This document shows positions 55,761-64,000 of a stretch of DNA of 64,000 nt, piece by piece. The position numbers and the translations under genes are program-made. Location of the stretch: positions 62,001 to 126,000 of the forward strand of contig NC_049993.1 of the NCBI RefSeq assembly GCF_000003815.2, in the 5' to 3' direction. The stretch is from Branchiostoma floridae. Lineage: Eukaryota; Chordata; Leptocardii; Amphioxiformes; Branchiostomatidae. Each line of letters opens with the position of its first letter. Positions within the stretch are counted from its first letter, which is position 1. Under the pieces are notes generated by a model. It was not told the DNA's origin. It ran no database searches and saw only the letters and a program-made list of their open reading frames with translations.

Positions 55761-57015
55761 TATATTTTCGTTGTATGTATGCAGATTCACATCGAATACT
55801 GATGGTCTGTGGAGACGATCGTCGTCATATTTCCATGCTGTAGTAAGTACCAAGTGCTTTGGTTTGGTTTAGATTTCAGAACTTAAACAGAAATGTGACT
55901 GGATGTGGTAACGATTGAACGTGTTATGACCGGATGGAGATCGCGTCGTTCATGTCCACATCAACTCATCAGCCTTACATTTGTACACATGCCCTTTTGT
56001 CTATCTGAGCAAATTTGTGTTTGTTCCTTATGTACGCAATATTCTTGAGAAACTAAAACTGAAACCCCGATATGTGATGGTGAATCCAGTGTATACGTTA
56101 CGTACACAACAACAAGCTTGGCTTAGGGAAATTTAGTTATTTGACGTTACTAGATAATTTTGTATTTTCAGTCAAACATGTCGTGTATATTTAAACTGCA
56201 CTCACCATAATTTGGGCTGGTATCATCATCATTTGTGCTAATATCAGGACAACTTGGACAATACCAACTCGGCCCATAATTTGCAAATCCGGCCAAATCA
56301 TCGCCATGGTCAACTTGGCCCAACACCATCAAGACCCTGGTCAACTCATCCCAAATTTAAGCAAAATATACCCGAAATACTCAACTTCTAAACAACAACC
56401 TTGTGTCTCCTCTTTGCAATTTAAGGTACTGAAGTAACTGGTTTCGCACTCGATTCATAGTGCGGATATTGTGCAGTGGATAGCAACACTCGGGGCGGCT
56501 CGGAAGAAAGTTTCGCACTGAAATTCTAGTGCTGAACGACTTTGTTCCACAGCACTGTAAAAATTTTGTTACTTTTTACTGTCATGACATCAAGCAACGG
56601 TCAGCATAGAAAAATTGAAAGTGAAAAGCATATAAAAGTGACTTATGAATTTGGGGCAAGTGAAAAGTTGGTTTGGGCAATTAAATTTTTTCTACATGCT
56701 TGCATGCCCTATAGGACAAGTGAATTTTAGAAAAGTTGTTGTCCATCCCTGCCCTATCTGATGAATTTTTGTAATGTGATTGTGAATGCAACTAATCTGA
56801 TTGATTTTCACCTGATTCATTTGCGATCCACCTCCTAGAGCTTAATAGAGGTGGTTTGTTGTGCCATCCGATTGACCAGAATGGCGAGTGTGAACGGTCT
56901 GCCTAAACACCACAACGACCAGAAACACCCAAAACGACCACAAACGACTCTGATATGCAGTGTATATGGGTGAAATACCTTGTGTGGCGCTCTGGAGACA
57001 TTTTTTATACATTTA
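55761..57015. other. Upstream flank of SCP2 without genes
   Basis: No coding-like frame recognised. A decayed CTTGCCC-type repeat end (AAGTTGTTGTCCATCCCTG at about 56730-56750) suggests a relative of 37259-37923. Confidence 0.4.
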
Positions 57016-57379
57016 TGAATTTCAAAAACGCAGCAAGTCCTATGTATTCACCAGTTATTTCAAGTTAGTGCGCTGGTTTTAAGATCGAAACAATTCTTGT
57101 CCGCCATGTTGAATCGCCCATGCTAGGGGTCTGCATGGGGAAGTTCTCGATACCTTCCTCGGTTCCATAGACGACATGGCGATAAAACTATGGAAGCTGT
57201 GGTCGCAATTCTATCATTGTCAACTTATAAAACTTGTGACATGTATACTAAGTGTTTTTTAGCCTCAAATGCAAGCACGCATTGATTGACAGCGCGGACA
57301 AGAATTGCTTCGATCTTGAAAACAGCGGACTAACTTGAAGTAATTGTTGAATACGTAGGACTTGCTGCGTTTTTGAATT
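57016..57379. repeat. 364-bp inverted-repeat element, about 85-bp arms
   Basis: The left arm AATTTCAAAAACGCAGCAAG to TTCTTGTCCGCC pairs with the right arm starting GGACAAGAATTGCTTCGATC and ending GCTGCGTTTTTGAATT. Non-coding centre. Confidence 0.8.
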
Positions 57380-57439
57380 AGGCACACCTGAGTGTGAATG
57401 CTGAGTGGATAGGACTCCAGCTTAGTTCATTGTGACTCA

Positions 57440-58554
57440 CATTTTTGCCGAGAAATCTGTACAAAGTCGATAAATGTAAACCGCAGTTTTGTGTTTTGCA
57501 TTGCAGCTTGAGGCTTGGGACGCCATCCACAGTCGGAAAGCCGCACACTGTTTGTTTTGCTATTGTTAGTGATTGTTGACAATGTGTGTCGGCGGCCTTT
57601 CGCATAAGATAATCTCATTAAAAACCCGTTTTTCAAGGTCTCAGTTCAGCGAATTTGCCTTGCCGCTATACATTTAGAAAACCCGGCGGTACTCGTAAAG
57701 TCTATCGGACGATTTTGCTATAACACTACAAAGTACAAGTTGTTATTGGGAGAAATAAGACAACACACTAAGTTTTTCTAGATAAACAAGTTTGTCAGTC
57801 TCTGTTTTCATCATAAACAGAACAAAACACGCACAAGTGCTCGGCACGGGGAATCCCTGACCTGCAAGTTCGCGATCGGCGGAAGAATAAAACGTTCACA
57901 TAAGAGGTGTTCAACATAAAAACAACAAGTATACCTTTGCTTCCTTTTGATATAAGTTTTGAGCCCGCAAAACCTCCAAAAACGGCAGTAATTTTCGGGG
58001 CAAAATACGGCAAAATATTGCTACAAAAATGGCGGTCTGTGTTGTTGTTTATTCTAAGCCAATCAGATAGCTAGCTGCTCCTGACGTCACAGATCTCGCG
58101 AGATTTTTTTGCGAGAGTTTGCGAGAGTTTACGATATTTTCGCCGCCATTACCGCTAGTTACCTGCACAATGTTTTTCGTCATTTCTCAACGCAAATTTC
58201 TCGATCTTTGGAAGGTTTTAGATGATCTACAAGTATACTGCAACATAAAAGAGAATATATACAAGTTCTATTTTTTTCCAAGTCCAAGAAGCATTTCCTG
58301 CCGTTATGGTTTTAACCGGACTTGAACCAAAACTTTTTTCACAAGTCTAGTGCCGGGTTCGGCGCGGCGTACTGTACGCAACACAAAACCTTGTAGTTGT
58401 TTTGTTTTTCCTTGCAACAATTAAATTTAATTTTCGCGGTTTTACAATTAAATTTAATTTTCGCGGCTTTACAAGTGAATTTAATTTTCGCAGTTTTCGT
58501 GACACTCCGTTCCCAAGTGGACGGCCTCTCAGCTGACGTCTGGCGGAAACACTG
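57440..58554. mobile_element. hAT-like element, partial inverted copy of 61210-62474
   Basis: In reverse complement it matches 61210-62400 over most of its length and keeps the terminus CAGTGTTTCCGCCAGA (reading leftward from 58554). The outer end is lost near 57440. Contains three copies of the AATTAAATTTAATTTTCGCG unit (58419-58500). Confidence 0.75.
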
Positions 58555-59440
58555 ATGACAGTGACAATGAAGTTTATTGCATATTCATGTCCCATGGGGC
58601 TAAATTCAGTCAGATTGGTACAAAGCCAAATTAAAGGGAGTAAAAGGAAAATATACAATATACTATAAAGTACGTGCTTCTTCTCTCTTCTTAAAGCATG
58701 TGTAGACAAACTTACATAGTTTTTCCAGTATATCGTAGTTAGATGATGACATAAAGTATTTGAACAGATCTTCCTTCGTTAGGTGCGCATATTTTTTATC
58801 CACATATGTAGCATTAACATATGCGTTTCGCAGATCTTTGTATAGCGAACACTCAAGGACAAAGTGTACTTCATTTTCTACATACATGAGACTCTTATCG
58901 CAAAATGTACATAGTCTATCATCAGGAGGAGTTCGGTTATATCTACCAGCTTCAATTTCCAGTGGGTGATCGCTGATCCTTAGTTTGGTCATTGCTCGGC
59001 GATAACTAAAATTTGCTATATCCAGCTATTTTTCTCTTTCTTATGAGTGCTTAAATTTTCTGTAAGTTCTTAACTTATTTCCTTGATTTTCCTTCGTGCC
59101 AGGAGAGTTAAGATCTGAGTAGAAGTTTTGAACAAAGTTGTCTTTTAGTCTTTATTTTACTTCGGACTGAGCGAATGATGTGTTGCGATCACTGTTAAGC
59201 AATAGGTAGGCAAAACCTGACTCCTCCAGGATTTTGCTAACATTGGATAGCCAGCTTGCATATTGTATGTTACGTTTATGTAAGTCCTGTTGTACACGGA
59301 GAGCTTCAAATTGTAGGCTACTTGTTAGTACTTCTTTAACTAATCTTTTATAATACGCGGTGGCGACTTGGGGTGGTCGTGGTCGCAAATCCAATTGTCG
59401 AAAAATGAATCTGAAGGCATTTTTAAATCCCATTTTATAC
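58555..59440 (-). mobile_element. 5'-truncated LINE copy, related to 2345-4367
   Basis: Minus-strand frames encode YYKRLVKEVLTSSLQFEALR and SWLSNVSKILEESGFAYLLL (59433-59152), then KLRISDHPLEIEAGRYNRTP with CTFCDK...VHFVLECSLY (58992-58663). Both closely match the plus-strand LINE at 3551-4246. The 3' tail (ACAATGAAGTTTATTGCAT on the plus strand) abuts the hAT-like end at 58554. Confidence 0.88.
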
Positions 59441-59447
59441 CATTTTA

Positions 59448-60140
59448 TTTAGTTCCCACTCAGAAAAATGATTTGAATAAAACATTTATCCGAATAAAAA
59501 AATTTCTACCCGATCCAAAATTGTGTTCATACTGCTCTTTGGCAATTAGTGCGCCCTGAATAAAACATTAGTTGCGTTTCACAGACGTTCGTATCGCTAC
59601 GTCTTGCAGTAGTTGGCGGTGAGATTCTTCACTTTATTTCTGCACTGCTGGAAGAGGGATTTCTCAACTTCATGCTCGCTCTGCCATTCCTTTGGATATA
59701 TCTTCATAAATGTCCCTGTTTTCCACCCGCCCCAAGATGGAAATGATCAGCTTCGTTTGTTCCGGTGTCCACTTGACGAATGATGAAGATTTCCCTTTCT
59801 TTCTGCTCTTTGTTGGCGGAAAATGCTCGCTAAAAAAAGAAGCGATCTGGCGTGTGCTGTGTTTCTCGCGCGATGCGGACAATGACCCCAACTAGCAGAA
59901 TCATATCCACTTGTGCGTTCACGCTGCCGAATCGCACGAATCAGCACTCCCCGTAGCGCATTTCTATCCACTTGCCCCAGTTCTATTCACCTCACCGAGG
60001 TGGATCGCGAAGGATTCATTTCAACGAAATCCAAGTGATTTGGGAACGTTTACACTGCAGAAACTTATTCGGATCGGGACGTTTTATTCGGATAACATGT
60101 TTTATTCGAATCGTTTTTCTGAGTGTGAACTGGGTCTTAA
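59448..60140. mobile_element. TIR element carrying a Myb/SANT-like relic
   Basis: The left end GTTCCCACTCAGAAAAATGA and right end TTTTTCTGAGTGTGAACTGG are inverted repeats extending inward through TTGAATAAAAC/GTTTTATTCGAA and CCGAATAAA/TTTATTCGG. Between them lies a minus-strand Myb/SANT-like frame (59585-59880). Confidence 0.7.
59585..59880 (-). pseudogene. Myb/SANT-like DNA-binding domain relic (1)
   Basis: On the minus strand, WTPEQTKLIISILGRVENRD and IYEDISKGMAER, then after a one-base shift SLFQQCRNKVKNLTANY. The pattern W...L..I......IY..IS..MAERG....F.QCR.K.K.L...Y is the Myb_DNA-bind_4 / MSANTD signature found in host genes and in Harbinger-type transposons. No intact start. It lies inside a TIR element. 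Confidence 0.7.
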
Positions 60141-60254
60141 TCCAAATTTTAATCGGATTCTTTGTCTAACTCCATTGGCTCCCGTGATCCCATTGACAAC
60201 TTTTCTGCCTAAAAAATAATTTCATGAAGTATTTCTATCTAGTTTTCTAAGTTA

Positions 60255-61140
60255 GGCCATGTTGATTTGATTCTATGGATGACATCCGCGCTCGCACCAA
60301 TTTTCGGCTGTTTCCAAAAAAAAAAAAAGTTTTTGACCACACAGTAAATTGTGCAAAGCAGCTGTAAAATAAGCACAAATATTCCGTAGATTGAAAAAAA
60401 GTATCAGAAAACAGATAACTAATGCCATAGAATGCCAAAATAAATATAAAGTCAAAGAATAAGATGTGAAAGGACAGAAAGAAAAAAATCTATTGTTGGT
60501 AGGGGGAGGTACCAGTACAGAAAATTCAAGTATAGGTCCCGTTCAGGTCCAGAGGATCATTTCCAGGTCCGCACCTGAACCTGGACCTGATTGTAGAAAC
60601 TTGAGAACTGGTAATACTCAAAACAATGGTAATTGGTCAATTTTGCTACAAAGGAATCTGTTTAGTGGATTATTGGGCTACCACTGGCATTTTAAAATGC
60701 CATCTCCATGTAATAAATGCTAACTGTCTCTGTACCTCTGACTGTAGAAACTTGGTACAATTGACTATAAACTCTACTTGACTTCGCTCTTGTTGTCTTC
60801 TTGGCCCCCGGTAAGACCCCAAATGCCTGCCGACATAGTGTGTCCATTTTGTAATTGGCGAAACCTGTTCCTCTGATTTTTTGTTTTTCAGGTCTGTTTT
60901 TTTCGGATTGGTCGAAGAAAAAAAAAAATGTTTTGCACCCGTATGATGTACTGGTCCCTACACCTAACTGTTGGTATACCACACTATGTGTGTTTAGTCC
61001 TATGTTCAACCTTCCTGGCCACTTTGATTTCATACTGAAGGCAACTTTTTTTTTTAGCCAAACTTTTTTTTTATTCGCTCGCTTGCATCAGTTTTGGAGT
61101 TCCCAGAGGATGTCATCCATATAATCAAATCAACATGGCC
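60255..61140. mobile_element. Harbinger-like MITE with TTA duplication, copy 2
   Basis: Same ends and TTA flanks (60252-60254 and 61141-61143) as the copy at 43521-44380, and well over 80% alike by eye along its length. It lies between two Myb/SANT-like relics upstream of SCP2. Confidence 0.82.
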
Positions 61141-61209
61141 TTATGTCATTATGAACAAAAGGAACTAGTGGTATTTAGGTTTTCTGACATTCTCCTTCAT
61201 TTTAGGTGG

Positions 61210-62474
61210 CAGTGTTTCCGCCAGACCTCAGCTGGGAGGCCGTCCACCTTGGGGCGCGAAAACCGCGAAAATTAAATTTAATTGCAAAACCGCGAACATT
61301 AAATTAAATGGTAAAACCGCGAAAAATTAAATTTAATTGTAAAATCGCCAAAATTAAAGTTAATGGTTAACTGTCGCAAGAATAAAACAAAACAACTAAC
61401 GTCCGATTAAGTTCAGTGCCGAAGTGTTATGATCTGTGCCGCATACCGGTATGCTGCACCGAACGGGTACTACGACTTTTAAAAAGTTCTAGAAACGGTT
61501 CTTGGGCTTTCAAAAAAGAAATAGCATTTGTATATATTCTCTTTTATGTTGTAGTATACTTATAAATCATCTAAAACCTTCCATAGATCGAGAAATTTGC
61601 GTTCAGAAATGACGAAAAACATCGTCTATCGGCGACAGCGTAATGGCGGCCGAAATCCCGCAATCTCACGTGGTGACTTCTCGCGAGATCTGGGAAAGCT
61701 AGCGACGTCACGGGAAACTAGCGCTGTGATTGGCTAGGATACACAACAACTACCGACCGCCATTTTTGATGCGTATTTATCCCGAAAATTTCTGCCGTTT
61801 TTCGGAGATTTTGCGGGCTCAAAACTCATATAAAAAGGAACCAAAGTTATACTTGATGCTTTTTACGTCCATCACCTCTTATGTGAACACTTTATTTTTC
61901 CGCTGTGTTGCCGATAACGAACTTGAAAGAGGTCTTGGATATCCCGTGCCGAGCACCCGGTGGGCACATGTTTCTGATCATCGTGTTTTGTTTTGTTTAC
62001 GATGATTGATGATGAAAACAGAGACTTAAGTTTTTAATATCTAGACAAAGTTAGTGTGTTTTCTTATTAAGTTATTTCTCCCAATAACAACTATTAGTTT
62101 GTAGTGTAATAGCGAGATCGACCTACCGCCAAGTTTTCGAAATGTGGCAGGGAAAATTCGCATAACTGAGACCTTAAAAAACGGGTTTTAATGAGATTAT
62201 CGTATGCGAAAGGGCGCCGACACACATTGTCAACTATCATAACAATAGCAAAACAAACAGTAAGCGGCTTTCTGACTGTGGACAGCGTCCCCAAGCGTCT
62301 AGCTTCAATACAAAACACAAAACTGCGGTTTACATTTATCGACTTTGTACAGATTTCTCGGCAAAATGTGGGTCGCATTTTTTTTATGAGGACGGCCTCT
62401 GTTTGCGTTCAAGCCATCCAAAACGAAATGAGACCGTCAATGGACGGGTGGACGCCCCTCTGGCGGAAACACCG
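61210..62474. mobile_element. hAT-like non-autonomous element with perfect 8-bp target duplication
   Basis: Ends CAGTGTTTCCGCCAGA and (inverted) CGGTGTTTCCGCCAGA. TTAGGTGG lies at 61202-61209 and 62475-62482. Eight-base duplications and CA-type ends fit the hAT superfamily. About four copies of an AACCGCGAAAATTAAATTTA unit (29-30 bp) sit just inside the left end (61255-61370). No transposase. Confidence 0.87.
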
Positions 62475-62649
62475 TTAGGTGGTGTACCCAACAATCCTGT
62501 GGGCACCCAATTTTTTAGGTCCTGCTCACGATGCAGAAATCCAAATGGTTTTATCTGTTTTATCTTAAGATCTGACAGCAAATGGTTCATTTTCCCTTCA
62601 CAATGCAAACTTGCAAAAGGCATGGTAAACTGGTAATGCATGGCAATGT

Positions 62650-62924
62650 GACCTCTGACCTACTAAGGTTGTTGTGATCCTGCAAAATCTTGTACTGCAT
62701 TTGCTTTGTCTGCAGAGCCTTGGTCTTCTTTCGGCACTGAGTGACTGTCTTGTTGAAGGCGCCTTCCTTCATAGCCTTAGCAGTATCTTTGAAACAGCTG
62801 CTTCAAAAACTTCCTGGTTTCGGTACACCCCATCAAGTTTCTTCTGGATCTCCTGATCCCACCAGATAGATATCAGGAGTGTCGCTTCCTCATCTCACCA
62901 GTCATAGTTTGAGCTGGCGGCCAT
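62650..62924 (-). pseudogene. Myb/SANT-like DNA-binding domain relic (2)
   Basis: From an ATG at 62924: MAASSNYDW, a stop, then DEEATLLISIWWDQEIQKKL and VYRNQEVFEA. After a one-base shift: KEGAFNKTVTQCRKKTKALQ and QDHNNLSRSE. The arrangement W.DEE..LLI..W.D..IQ.KLDG..RN..VFE...K......TV.QCR.K.K.L is the MSANTD-type domain. One stop and one frameshift make it non-functional. Confidence 0.75.
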
Positions 62925-63841
62925 AACAAGACTTCACAATAAAAAAAACTCAAGACAAAATACTCTGCTTAAAACTTTAACTTTCCTGCGTGAGGCACAA
63001 GCTATGACTCCAGCTTTCCAGATGAATGATGTAAAAAAAACACTGGCAAAATGGATCCACACCGGTTTTGGGTTCATGATGAGACTTCGCAATTCTGGTC
63101 TATGTTTACCTACGTCGAATGTCGACAATTTAATGGCAGTTCTCTTGATATGAATAACGTTGCCAACTTGCTGTCCTCCAGAGAGAAATTGTATAGCCTA
63201 CTAGATACGTATTACTCCATCGAACGATTGTAGATGCAGGAATGCAACATGTACATTACTACTTTGTTAATGGTAGAAATACTATTTATAGTACTAGTGA
63301 GAAGATCTTGGTTTGTTCATTTAGTAAAATTTATCAGACTTACCTTTTTTGGCCTTGCTGACTTACTTCTTTGCGTGCACGCGCTTGCTATTGGCCATTT
63401 AACAGAACAGAAACCATTTATACTGTGCCACGGGCATGTTGTGAGTTGATAATCTTCAAACAGATCGCCTGTCCAAAACTTTTTTTTCGGTTTCCCAGGG
63501 TAGCCGTCTTCAGCAGGTTTGGCTGTATATGAAAGTCTTCGCAAAGAAAGATGTTGTAGCATTTTCTCATAAATTATGTAAATGAGACCCTAATTTGCAT
63601 GATTTACGTCTGATTGTGTTCAACCTAAGGTAGCTGCCAAAGGTCACAAGAATGAAATCATCATCGTCATCATCCTCGCCGCATGTCAGTCTCCGCTGAG
63701 GCGGGCCGTCATTGTCTTCCTGTCTGCTGCTGCTTGCTGCACCTCCTCCCATGAGTGTCCTATTATGAAATGCTGTGGATTGATAAACTCCTCTTATTAA
63801 TTATGCAAATGAGCCCGTGGATTGCATTAATAGTCCTTGAT
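62925..63841. other. Distal flank with ATGCAAAT-rich repeat pieces
   Basis: No gene recognised. Near 63560-63620 and 63795-63815, ATGTAAATGAGACCC and TTATGCAAATGAGCCC resemble the ATGCAAAT repeat family. A stretch between them contains a run of ATC/GAT triplets (63655-63680). Confidence 0.45.
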
Positions 63842-64000
63842 CAGGGCTCGACATACTGGATGTTTGTGCACGCAGGTGCACCCAAAACTGGAGCTGTGCA
63901 CCCAATTTTTTACTGTGGGTGGTATGTAAAGATGTCAGTATACACCATATTCTTGACATCTATGGCTCGTTCTCATTTAATCTAAATGTCGAAATGCTGT
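63842..64000. mobile_element. CAGGG/TGCACC element running off the window
   Basis: Starts CAGGGCTCGACATACTGG at 63842 and continues with the GTGCACCC word array. The right end is beyond the window. Confidence 0.7.

Noticed and set aside
63567-63752. Frame with an acidic run (GEDDDDDDF)
   Set aside because: The acidic run is simply a GAT/ATC triplet repeat, and the rest lies in repeat sequence. No evidence of a gene.
1-64000. CRISPR arrays, operons, bacterial promoters, prophage or integron features
   Set aside because: The sequence is clearly eukaryotic (spliced gene, LINEs, SINEs). Repeated words in the transposons are irregular in spacing and are not CRISPR repeats.

Overview
The window is eukaryotic and looks like an invertebrate deuterostome. 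A cephalochordate (Branchiostoma-type) genome is my best guess, inferred from one long intron-rich metabolic gene whose short exons match the vertebrate orthologue closely, introns of 0.07 to 9 kb packed with LINEs, tRNA-derived SINEs and dozens of short inverted-repeat DNA transposons, and an AT-rich background. No bacterial genes, CRISPR arrays, rRNA genes or functional tRNA genes were seen. There is one assembly gap (1085-1262).

The only gene I can reconstruct in full is SCP2/SCPx on the minus strand, from its start codon at 55438 to its stop at 7944. Seventeen exons, all with GT/AG borders and compatible phases, sum to 1623 nt, or 540 residues. It encodes the peroxisomal 3-oxoacyl-CoA thiolase fused to the sterol carrier protein 2 lipid-transfer domain, ending in the peroxisomal signal AKL. 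Intron 13, just before the SCP2-domain exons, holds a cluster of promoter-like motifs, and exon 14 begins with an in-frame ATG. This may be an internal start for a short pro-SCP2.

Layout: 1-2050 is a palindromic pair of about 225-bp arms, each with a perfect three-unit heat-shock element and a TATA-like box, around the gap. 2345-4367 is a broken LINE. 4370-7940 is the SCP2 3' flank, with SINE fragments. 7944-55438 is SCP2, whose introns hold LINE relics (9.6-11.4, 11.5-14.9, 20.0-20.5, 22.7-23.3, 39.4-41.5, 47.0-47.4, 48.2-48.7 and 52.2-52.5 kb), a Helitron-type helicase-associated ORF split by another transposon (17.6-19.5 kb), a Tc1-like transposase relic (41.5-42.1 kb), a 175-bp-period tandem array (33.2-33.8 kb) and many non-autonomous DNA transposons. 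55439-64000 is the 5' flank, with an inverted pair of hAT-like elements, another LINE copy, and two Myb/SANT-like domain relics near a Harbinger-like element.

The most unusual theme is a set of non-autonomous elements, several with identifiable target-site duplications (5, 8, 4, 3 or 2 bp), that each carry an array of a short family-specific word near their ends (TGCACC, CTTGCCCG, GACAGTCG, AACCGCGAAAATTAAA, CGTAA-type). These resemble subterminal transposase-binding arrays and suggest several separately evolved end-recognition codes within one 60-kb stretch.
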